NCBI GenBank assembly: GCA_013334755.1
Contig: JAAXWX010000012.1
Location: forward strand, 1 to 46,691
Direction: 5' to 3'
Source of the DNA: Chlorobiaceae bacterium
Lineage (GTDB): Bacteria > Bacteroidota > Chlorobiia > Chlorobiales > Chlorobiaceae
Length of the DNA stretch: 46,691 bases
Shown here: positions 1 through 6,813 of the stretch, in pieces
Position numbering within the stretch: the stretch's first letter is position 1
Layout: every line of letters starts with the position of its first letter
The notes under the pieces: generated by a model
The model's database searches: none
What the model was told of the DNA's origin: nothing
What the model saw: only the letters and a program-made list of their open reading frames with translations
Position numbers and translations under genes: made by a program

Positions 1-768
1 ATTGAAGGCAGGGCGGGGGGTGAGGATGAGGCGGAGCTGGTGTCGGATGAAGTGAATGAGGTTGGTGTGGTGCCGGCGGTGGTGCATTATAATACGAAGC
101 CGCTGGAGCGTGGGGTTGCGGTGAGCGATTTGCAGGATGTGGCGCGGATGCAGCGGTCGATGTATAATGATTTGTCGGAGCTTGGGCAGATGGTGCGGGG
201 GTCGAATCATAAGACGCTGGTGAAGAATAAGGGGGATGATGCGTCGACGGGTGCGGGTGGTGTGATTGTGATGCATGAGGATACGGTGCCGGAGAAGAAA
301 CCGTATTTGCTGCAGGCGGATGCGGAGGCGCTGCTCGGGTTGTTGCAGGCGCTGGAGATGAAGGTGGAGATGATTAACCGGATGGCGCATTTGACACCGG
401 TGCGGACGTACCGGACAGCGGTGGCGTCTGGAGTGGCGATTGAGACGGAGTTCCAGATTTTAAATACGCTCCTGGCGGAGAAGGCTGCTCAGCTTGCGTT
501 GACGGAGAGTCAGTTGTTCAGGATTTTTTGCCGGTGGGAGGGAGTGGATTATGATTCGGCGAATGTGGTGGTGAGATATCCCCAGCGTTTTGAGCTGCGG
601 GACAGAAGGGCTGATCTGGATTTTCTGGTGAAGGCGAAGGAGGTGACGGAGAAGATCGGGTCGCCGACGTTACAGCGGGAGATTGACCGGCAGTTGGCGC
701 GTGTGGTACTGGAGCGGGATGATGTGCTGGAGGTGGTTGAGGGGGAGTTACGTGGGGGTGCGGGCTAG
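1..768 (+). CDS. Phage portal-like structural protein, C-terminal part (5' partial)
   Basis: The frame is open back to base 1, so the GTG at 40 is only the first visible start and the gene probably begins outside the window. The visible 255 or so codons have no membrane segment. The C-terminal half (SGVAIETEFQILN, LAEKAAQLALTESQLF, then a segment on aspartate/arginine-rich helices) resembles the wing and stem region of phage portal proteins of the DUF4055/SPP1 gp6-like kind; this is recognition by pattern and not proven. Codons are dominated by GCG, GTG, CGG and GAG, giving a strongly G-rich coding strand unlike the genes from 4669 on. Together with the tRNA-Ser fragment at 2701 this fits a prophage or prophage remnant. 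Alternative: another phage head protein or an unrelated island gene. Confidence 0.5.
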   Translation: MEGRAGGEDEAELVSDEVNEVGVVPAVVHYNTKPLERGVAVSDLQDVARMQRSMYNDLSELGQMVRGSNHKTLVKNKGDDASTGAGGVIVMHEDTVPEKKPYLLQADAEALLGLLQALEMKVEMINRMAHLTPVRTYRTAVASGVAIETEFQILNTLLAEKAAQLALTESQLFRIFCRWEGVDYDSANVVVRYPQRFELRDRRADLDFLVKAKEVTEKIGSPTLQREIDRQLARVVLERDDVLEVVEGELRGGAG

Positions 769-993
769 GGAGAAGGTATCCCTTCCCAATGTGCCTGCCT
801 GCATTGCGCGCCGCTCTTTTTCGATCTGGCTTGGTTGTTACAAGCGAGCTAACCGGTGGCAGGGTTGCTTTCTGGGCAGGCTAGCAAAATCGAAACAACT
901 GCGACAACAACGCATAGATAAGCTGCTATCTCCATTTTATAGTTCCCATTTTCAGCGAGACACGCCTAACTTAACCATCATCCGGACGGCTGC

Positions 994-1161
994 ATGGCGT
1001 CGTTCGCATTTTATTTCTTACTGCTTTTGACGACAGCAAGTTTATTGGGTCCCACCGCAGGTGAGCTGTACAGCGCAGACGATTGTTTGCATCCCGAAAT
1101 TCCTTGTCGCTTCCTGATGCACCTGACGCAACATCAAGGTCATATAAGTTGCTTTGGCTGA
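994..1161 (+). CDS. Possible small secreted protein (55 aa)
   Basis: This short ATG frame starts with MASFAFYFLLLLTTASLLG, which reads like a signal peptide, followed by a polar tail with four cysteines and several histidines. Its last 22 bases overlap the 3' end of the SPFH gene on the other strand. No clear ribosome-binding site precedes the ATG and no family is recognised. It may be chance, since hydrophobic runs are common in AT-rich DNA, or a small cargo gene of the element. It lies in an otherwise empty 370-base gap. Confidence 0.25.
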   Translation: MASFAFYFLLLLTTASLLGPTAGELYSADDCLHPEIPCRFLMHLTQHQGHISCFG

Positions 1162-2180
1162 TCCTGAATATTCTTGAACGCAGTGATCATCTTAAAAACA
1201 TCAGCCATGTCGCTGCCAATTAAATTTACATCGGCATTATTGTTTCTCCACATGTTTGTCAGTGCATCAATCTGATACAGCACCACCGACTCGGAGATGT
1301 TCAGTTCCTTTGCAATGACTTTGTAGCCCTCGGCCTTGGCATACGCGAAAGCTTTGTTCACTTCAGCATGAGCAGCACCCTCAAAGAAGATCTTTTGGGC
1401 ATTGTGCCGATTTACCTCTTTGTTTATGACGGCAACTGATAGACTCTTGAGTGCATCATTTATTGGACCTCCTAGATCTATGTTCTGAAGAAGGACGGCG
1501 ACTATTTCAATACCCCAATCTGCTGTGAGGATCACGACCGCTGATTTGAGTGTCGTGTTGATATTCAGGAGGCGCGCGAGATTGTTTGAAACGGAATCTC
1601 TTGCGCATTCCACCTGCGCCGTGGTTACAACAACGTCACGAATCTGTCTTTTCAACTGATCTCTGTTTCCTATGGTCGTAACAAACTGTTTCAAGTCGAC
1701 AATCTTGTACCGGCACACTATACTGGCATTTGTAGTGATTCTGCTGGATAAAGCATCGTTTGCATGTTCCGGGGATTGCCCGTGTGTGATGGTGATTGAA
1801 GGGGTGTTACCTGCCTTGGAAGGATCATCTTCTGGAAACTGTTCTTCGATGACTAGCCGTGTCTCTCGCTGAAGTTCCCATATTGAGAATGGACCAAAGA
1901 AGGGGACGAATACGAATCCAGATGAGACCTGAAGCAATGGGCGCCCAAACTGCAAAATGAGGCCTATTTCATCCGCTTTGATTTTGTTGCACCCGCCCAG
2001 CAAGCTCCATATGGCGACCCAAGTAATGAGACAATAGCATGGCCAATAGAATAGGTGATCTGATACGTGAGAAAAAAAAGGTTGGGGTGGCTGAAAGAAC
2101 ACGGACATCCCGATCATGAGAGCAGGGAATATCGCCGCTACAGCTATGGACTTCTGGTAGTATGATCTTTCTGCTGTCAT
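1140..2180 (-). CDS. SPFH/band 7 domain membrane protein (346 aa)
   Basis: The N-terminus carries two hydrophobic stretches (about residues 10-30 and 42-62), the second followed by KADEIGLILQFGRPLLQV, the typical opening of an SPFH/band 7 domain (stomatin, prohibitin, HflK/C families). The domain continues to about residue 250. A helical alanine/glutamate-rich tail follows (AHAEVNKAFAYAKAEGYKVI), as in stomatin-like proteins, which oligomerise on the membrane. GGAAGGAG sits seven bases before the ATG, which supports the start. The protein lies inside the putative integrated element, next to its tRNA border, and has no protease partner such as NfeD or HflC beside it. The family membership is fairly clear; the specific role is unknown. 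Insertions of low complexity in the middle (FPEDDPSKAG region) are not typical of HflK/C. Confidence 0.75.
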   Translation of the reverse strand: MTAERSYYQKSIAVAAIFPALMIGMSVFFQPPQPFFSHVSDHLFYWPCYCLITWVAIWSLLGGCNKIKADEIGLILQFGRPLLQVSSGFVFVPFFGPFSIWELQRETRLVIEEQFPEDDPSKAGNTPSITITHGQSPEHANDALSSRITTNASIVCRYKIVDLKQFVTTIGNRDQLKRQIRDVVVTTAQVECARDSVSNNLARLLNINTTLKSAVVILTADWGIEIVAVLLQNIDLGGPINDALKSLSVAVINKEVNRHNAQKIFFEGAAHAEVNKAFAYAKAEGYKVIAKELNISESVVLYQIDALTNMWRNNNADVNLIGSDMADVFKMITAFKNIQDQPKQLI

Positions 2181-2626
2181 GTGATTGCTCCTTCCTTTCG
2201 GCGAACATCTTTTAGACTGATCTGCCTAATTCCGAAAAAACAGACCGTACCTTTCTGAATAAGAATGCAGATACCGATGGCTACTGCTTTGGTTCATCCT
2301 TCAACAATTCGGGCCAGTAGCTCCCGTTTGCATTCTTACTAAGATATTGCTGAAAGACGGCAATACAAATAGATCAGCAAAAAAATTACAGGTTTTTATG
2401 CCTATAATACCAGATTGTGTACATCAAGGAGGTAGTCGGCAAGGCCGAGGCCCTGGGTTCGGCCGGCAGGGGTGGTAATAGAAATTGAGGTTGGAGCGGC
2501 GTGACTGATTACACAAGGTTAAGCAATGCAGGCAACCGAAAAGGTATCAACAAATGCAATCAGCTCACAAAAAAATGTAGCTCGTGCAATGATTTTAAGG
2601 ACTCGAACTGAACAACAGATCTGTTT

Positions 2627-2654
2627 TGGTGGTATTTTTGATGGTATATTTTTT
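2627..2654 (+). repeat. Direct repeats next to tRNA-Ser fragment, possible integrase arm sites
   Basis: Two adjacent related units, TGGTGGTATTTTT and GATGGTATATTTTTT, lie about 50 bases inside the tRNA-Ser fragment. Short GGTGGTA-type direct repeats at this distance from an attachment core are common arm-type binding sites of tyrosine integrases. The assignment is by position and pattern only. Confidence 0.4.
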
Positions 2655-2700
2655 AAATACCGAGCATAAAAGTCTTTTATAATAATACTTAAAACAATTA

Positions 2701-2723
2701 TTCGAATCCCACCCTCTCCGCCA
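2701..2723 (+). other. tRNA-Ser 3'-end fragment (attachment-site remnant)
   Basis: The 23 bases read as a T-loop (TTCGAAT), the 3' half of a T-stem (CCCAC), the 3' half of an acceptor stem (CCTCTCC), discriminator G and CCA. This is the 3' end of a serine tRNA of the GGAGAGG class. The 5' half of the T-stem (GTGGG) is missing; the preceding bases are AT-rich. Only the 3' end of the gene is present, which is what remains at one border after site-specific integration into a tRNA gene. The intact tRNA gene would be at the other end of the element, outside the window. Confidence 0.7.
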
Positions 2724-2759
2724 GCAAGTCCACTCTCGGTAATTAATTAGTATTTATCA

Positions 2760-2796
2760 GCCCGGAAGCCCGCACAATGCGGACTTCCGGGCTTTT
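2760..2796 (+). terminator. Strong intrinsic terminator after tRNA-Ser fragment
   Basis: A long hairpin with arms GCCCGGAAG-C-CCGCA and TGCGG-A-CTTCCGGGC and a three-base loop is followed by TTTTCGTTTT. It lies 37 bases after the tRNA-Ser CCA and is probably the original terminator of the tRNA-Ser transcript, left on this side of the attachment site. Confidence 0.8.
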
Positions 2797-2840
2797 CGTT
2801 TTCACTGAGAATCTTTGTCTGTTGTTTTCGGTGGTACCGG

Positions 2841-2920
2841 ACATGAGCCCGAAAATCCGTACAAAAAGATGGTAAGGAAACAGAAAACTCTACTTTTGAT
2901 TGATCCATTTTTTAGGGAGG
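2841..2920 (+). repeat. Diverged dispersed repeat, copy A
   Basis: These 80 bases align without gaps to 3533-3612, with 59 identical positions by hand count. Both copies can be read in one frame starting with His-Glu-Pro (HEPENPYKKM here, HEPGNLYQKM in the other copy). A third, weaker match of about 26 bases lies at 3056-3081 (KPYKKAVRKM). The repeat is not part of any recognised insertion sequence. It may be the relic of a repeated small gene. Confidence 0.6.
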
Positions 2921-3070
2921 GGTTCATCAGGTACTGTAGGCTTCGGACATCCGCAAGCAATAACGAAACATCAACAACATTAAGCACCGGCCATGCGAGG
3001 CATCCCGACTGCCCTTTGTGGCATCATCTCAAACTCCACCATATATTGGACAAGCCTTATAAAAAGGCCG

Positions 3071-3388
3071 TCAGGAAAATGGAGTCGCAACGATTTCATC
3101 TTTATTGTGCGTTTCCGAAAAAGTCTGCCCAGCAACAGGCCGTATCTTGTTCAGTACGTCATCGGAGGGTTTAAGAAGCTCTTGAGACTTAGGGTTAAAA
3201 AGCAGGTTTCCAGCTAAAGCTCCAATAGCCCCGACACCAAGCCCGTGAATAGCGTGTAAAAAAAAAGGAACAGCTAACGGGACAGCTAATGGAAGCGCCA
3301 AGGGTAGAGTAATAACCGGAGCAAGGAGTACAAATTCGTAAATATCAGGTTGTGGCGTTTTATTTTCTACAGCATTTTCATGAGACAT
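3071..3388 (-). CDS. Hypothetical small membrane protein (105 aa)
   Basis: The frame encodes a polar N-terminus, then a hydrophobic proline/leucine-rich stretch (LLAPVITLPLALPLAVPLAV, about residues 22-45) and a second glycine/alanine-rich one (about 48-65), then a polar tail. This could be a helical hairpin or a loosely membrane-associated protein. No family is recognised, and no good ribosome-binding site precedes the ATG. It overlaps the weak third repeat copy at 3056-3081, so it may not be a real gene. Confidence 0.35.
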   Translation of the reverse strand: MSHENAVENKTPQPDIYEFVLLAPVITLPLALPLAVPLAVPFFLHAIHGLGVGAIGALAGNLLFNPKSQELLKPSDDVLNKIRPVAGQTFSETHNKDEIVATPFS

Positions 3389-3532
3389 GGCTGTGATAAC
3401 ATATCAAGTTGGAATAAAGATAAACTAATTTGCTTTTTTGGTTCGATAGCCGAAGCAATATGCTTGAAATTACGCTATTTTGATCGATTGAGCCAAAACA
3501 ATAATTCTCAGTTCCATACAGATTTAATAAGC

Positions 3533-3612
3533 ACATGAACCCGGAAATCTGTACCAGAAAATGGCAGAAATACAGAAAACTCCAGCTTTGAATGGCCCTG
3601 TTTGCAGGGAGG
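3533..3612 (+). repeat. Diverged dispersed repeat, copy B
   Basis: Partner of the copy at 2841-2920, in the same orientation, about 74 percent identical over 80 gapless bases. It ends in the same AGGGAGG and is followed by a short frame that closes at a TAA. The copies are 692 bases apart. Confidence 0.6.
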
Positions 3613-3647
3613 AGGTCAGGAGTATTTCCGCCTTTGTTTAATCTTTT

Positions 3648-3851
3648 TTATATACTCCAATCAAATTTTGCGCCGCATTTGCAATGATGCCCTGTAGTAA
3701 ACTCTCGGCCACAGGAAGGGCACTTAAAGATTGGTATATCGCCTCCCGATAGATTTGCTGTCTCAAAACCCACAAATACAGGCTTTACCTTATTAAGCAC
3801 CAGCGCCTTAACCCACTCGATGAGGGTTATCTCATTCTTCTTTTTCGCCAT
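3648..3851 (-). CDS. Small zinc-ribbon protein (67 aa)
   Basis: The C-terminal third carries a CPSC...HHCKC pattern, enough for one zinc-binding knuckle (CPSCGREF then HHCKCGAKF). The N-terminus is basic (MAKKKNE) and followed by an amphipathic helix. GGAGGAG lies just before the ATG, a much better ribosome-binding site than those of its neighbours, which argues for a real gene. The function is unknown; single-knuckle proteins of this size often bind nucleic acid or other proteins. Confidence 0.55.
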   Translation of the reverse strand: MAKKKNEITLIEWVKALVLNKVKPVFVGFETANLSGGDIPIFKCPSCGREFTTGHHCKCGAKFDWSI

Positions 3852-4668
3852 GGTCTCCTCCCACCTTATAAAGTATTTATTAAACTTGTACTGCTATTTC
3901 ACTCCTTAAAAGCATTGTATTTTCAATGTGAGGCAAAGGGGCGGACACATGTTTCATGATGACCCTCCTTTACTTCTCTTACATTTTGTTTGCTTATTGC
4001 TTATAGGATTGCAAGAAGTGTGCCAGCGATGATGTATGGTGGGATGTTGTTATTTTTTAATGATGCCCTGATCCAGGTATTAATTTCAGAATTATGTCAA
4101 AATGAGACTTTGAAACAGTATGTTATCTTGTTGTTTCAAACCGGCACAGCTTTACAGTTGTGTAATTTGTTTACAAAAATGATTGAAAAAGGGACACGGG
4201 ATATTTGGAAGGACGTTGACGCGGGTGACGAAACGGGACAAGAGCTGGATTTTATAACCCAAAGTAGTCTTGAAAATCGGGCTCAGGTCAACCTGAAGGA
4301 CCTTGTGTGATACAAGATTGACGAAAAGTAAAAAACTGGTTCAGCCAGGCTTATGACCATGGCTATTCATTTAAAAGAGCTGGTAGCGTTTGTCATTGTT
4401 TTACCATCGGTATTATTTTCCTGATAATTTATATCGGCGATGTTGAAGAGTCAGCGAGTACATGGGTATCCGGCGTTTGGTATCATCTAAATCAAACAAA
4501 TCCCCGTTATTTTCCCTGTCAGCAGGGAATTTAGGGGCAAAGAGAAGTAATCGGAGGACTACCAGCAGCGCCACATGGAGTCATATTTTTTTTTATACTC
4601 AGTCTCTCAATGTTGCCACCCCGGAAGCAGAGCAATCTCGCCAATAACCCACACCTCTTGATTAGAGT
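3852..4668. other. Gene-poor stretch with possible decayed membrane-protein gene
   Basis: A TTG-started frame at 3990-4310 could encode 106 residues with a hydrophobic N-terminal half (MLIAYRIARSVPAMMYGGML), but it has no ribosome-binding site and no family. Immediately after it, in another frame and without a start codon, 4322-4531 reads as a protein-like piece with a membrane segment (CHCFTIGIIFLIIYIGDVEE). The pair could be the frameshifted remains of one membrane protein. Nothing else is recognised before the amidotransferase gene. Confidence 0.3.
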
Positions 4669-5385
4669 ATGACAAAGAGAGTGCTGATAGTTAAAAACAT
4701 TACCCATGAAGGGCCGGGACTACTTGACATCCTGCTTAGAGAGCACGCAATTGAATCGCATTGTGTAGATCTTTCACTGGGAGAAGATTTCCCCGATCCA
4801 GTGAACTACAATGCTCTCGTTGTACTCGGCGGGCCTCAAAGTGCCAACGATAACAACCCATCCATGCAGCTTCAGCTCTGCCTTATTGAGCAAGCACTGC
4901 ATGAAGAAATCCCCTATCTCGGCATCTGCCTCGGAATGCAGACCCTTGTAAAAGCAGGCGGTGGAAAAGTGATGAAATGCCCGGTAAAGGAGATTGGATT
5001 CAGTGATCCTGAAGGTAATGCATATTGCGTCAAACTTACTGAGACGGGTAATAATGATCCACTTTTTTCGGGGCTTGGACGCAACTTTCCGGTTTTTCAG
5101 CTTCACGGAGAAACGGTGGGTCTTGCTGCCTCGGACATGGAACTGCTTGCAACAGGCAAACACTGCCCGATACAAGCCGTGAAGGTTGGAAAACATGCTT
5201 ATGGCCTGCAATGCCATTTTGAAATGACCCCTGCTATGTTTTCGGATTGGTGCGATATAGATGCTGATCTGAAGAATATGGATAGTAACGTTCTCATTAA
5301 ACAGTTTGAAAACATCCAGGAGGAATACATCTCGACCGGGCTGAAGCTCCTGCAAAACTTTCTAATGATTTCCGGCCTTGTCTGA
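4669..5385 (+). CDS. Class I glutamine amidotransferase domain protein (238 aa)
   Basis: Single-domain class I glutamine amidotransferase, related to the N-terminal domain of GMP synthase. The oxyanion strand is VVLGGPQSA. The nucleophile elbow GICLGMQ carries the catalytic Cys near residue 87, and the catalytic His-Glu pair is in LQCHFEMT near residue 180. Such proteins hydrolyse glutamine and hand ammonia to a partner, or act as peptidase-like hydrolases; the substrate cannot be told from sequence. The gene overlaps the photolyase frame by eight bases if the latter starts at its TTG, so the two are likely co-transcribed. Confidence 0.85.
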   Translation: MTKRVLIVKNITHEGPGLLDILLREHAIESHCVDLSLGEDFPDPVNYNALVVLGGPQSANDNNPSMQLQLCLIEQALHEEIPYLGICLGMQTLVKAGGGKVMKCPVKEIGFSDPEGNAYCVKLTETGNNDPLFSGLGRNFPVFQLHGETVGLAASDMELLATGKHCPIQAVKVGKHAYGLQCHFEMTPAMFSDWCDIDADLKNMDSNVLIKQFENIQEEYISTGLKLLQNFLMISGLV

Positions 5386-6775
5386 ACCGCAACGCTTCAT
5401 GATCAATCCGCGTCGTATCCGCCTCCTGAACGAGAGTCATGACGGCGATGGAGCGGTGATCTACTGGATGTCGCGCGACCAGAGAGTCCGCCATAACTGG
5501 GCACTGCTTTTTGCCCGCAGAAAAGCAGAACTCCTCCGGCAGCCTCTTGTCGTGCTCTTTACGCTTGCCCCCACTTTTCTCCAGGCTCCATTTCGCCATT
5601 ACGATTTCATGCTCAAGGGGTTACAGGCGGTTGAAGCTGATCTCAGAGCGCTGAACATTCCCTTTGTGCTCCTGCAGGGCAATCCGGAAACAGAACTCCC
5701 CCGCTTTTCAGAAAATATGAAGGCCGGATTGGTGGTTACCGATTTTTCGCCGCTGAACATTTCCAGAGAATGGAAAAAAAAGATTATATCGCACCTCACG
5801 GTTCCGCTCTATGAAGTTGATGCCCACAACATCATACCATGCTGGATCGCTTCCGGCAGACAGGAATATTCTGCCAGAACAATCCGACCGAAAATCAACG
5901 CCCTGCTCGGAGAGTTTCTTACCGAGTTTCCTGAGCTTGAACCACTTGCGTCACCCTCTGAACACCAGCCTGTCGATTGGAACGATGTCTGCCGGAAGCT
6001 GAAAGCAGACCCGGCCGTACCGCCTGTGGAATGGCTGAAACCCGGAGAAAAAGCTGGAGAAGCCTGCCTTGACAGCTTTCTGCGAGGCAGGCTTGCCTCT
6101 TATGCGGAACAGCGCAACGATCCCAATGCAGAGGCAACTTCACATCTCTCCCCCTATCTGCATTTCGGCCAGATCAGTGCCCAGTTTGTGGCCATAAAAA
6201 CAAAGAAAAGCAAGGCCCCGGAAGCCGGCAGAAACGCCTTCCTTGAAGAGCTGATTATACGGCGGGAGCTGGCAGAAAACTTTTGCTGCCATAACAAACA
6301 CTATGACTCGTATGAGGGCATACCGGAATGGGCCAGAGAGAGCCTGAAACAGCATGGCGGTGACAGACGGGAGTACCTCTACTCTGGCGAAGATTTTGCA
6401 GCAGCCAAAACACACGAAAGACTCTGGAATGCCGCGCAGCTTGAGCTGACAAAAACCGGGGTCATCCACGGCTACATGCGGATGTACTGGGCAAAAAAAA
6501 TTCTTGAGTGGAGCGAAACTCCTGAGCAGGCATTTGAGACCGCCATCGCCCTGAATGACCGCTACGCCCTTGACGGCAGGGATCCGAATGGTTATGCTGG
6601 CATTTCATGGTCAATCGGAGGGCTCCATGACCGACCCTGGTTTGACCGGCCGGTTTATGGCAAAATCCGCTACATGAATGCCTCTGGATGCGCCAGGAAG
6701 TTCGATGTCAACCGTTACATCACCCGCAATGAAGGTTGTTCGGAGCAGAAAAAGCAGCAAAATCTGTTCTCCTGA
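5378..6775 (+). CDS. phr: Class II deoxyribodipyrimidine photolyase
   Basis: Light-driven repair of cyclobutane pyrimidine dimers with FAD as cofactor. The N-terminal Rossmann domain (QRVRHNWALLFARRKAELL) would hold an antenna pigment. The C-terminal helical FAD domain carries class II signatures: HFGQISAQ, FLEELIIRRELAENFC, RLWNAAQLELTKTGVIHGYM, RMYWAKKILEWS and DGRDPNGYAGISWSIGG. The length (465 aa) is normal for class II. The TTG at 5378 gives a short overlap with the upstream amidotransferase; ATG at 5399 (MINPRRIRLLN) is an equally good start because class II enzymes often begin near the NxxR segment. The gene converges on rnr with only 38 bases between stops. Confidence 0.93.
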   Translation: MSEPQRFMINPRRIRLLNESHDGDGAVIYWMSRDQRVRHNWALLFARRKAELLRQPLVVLFTLAPTFLQAPFRHYDFMLKGLQAVEADLRALNIPFVLLQGNPETELPRFSENMKAGLVVTDFSPLNISREWKKKIISHLTVPLYEVDAHNIIPCWIASGRQEYSARTIRPKINALLGEFLTEFPELEPLASPSEHQPVDWNDVCRKLKADPAVPPVEWLKPGEKAGEACLDSFLRGRLASYAEQRNDPNAEATSHLSPYLHFGQISAQFVAIKTKKSKAPEAGRNAFLEELIIRRELAENFCCHNKHYDSYEGIPEWARESLKQHGGDRREYLYSGEDFAAAKTHERLWNAAQLELTKTGVIHGYMRMYWAKKILEWSETPEQAFETAIALNDRYALDGRDPNGYAGISWSIGGLHDRPWFDRPVYGKIRYMNASGCARKFDVNRYITRNEGCSEQKKQQNLFS

Positions 6776-6813
6776 AAGCGCAAGGACACCATCAGGAGAA
6801 CTGGTATGCAGCC

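Larger units (their letters stand above)
1..2723. mobile_element. End of an integrated element (prophage or island), partial
   Basis: Three signs mark this stretch as the inner end of an integrated element. A phage-like gene with foreign base use lies at its left. The right border is the 3' end of a tRNA-Ser gene without its 5' part, the usual product of integration into a tRNA gene. Short direct repeats GGTGGTATTTTT and GATGGTATATTTTTT sit just inside that border, as expected of integrase arm sites. No integrase gene is visible, so it would have to lie at the other end, beyond the window. The second border cannot be seen, so the element's size and whether it is intact are unknown. Confidence 0.45.

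Noticed and set aside
2815-3174. 119-codon frame covering repeat copy A
   Set aside because: No ribosome-binding site and no family; only the repeat segments look conserved, and the rest is compositionally odd.
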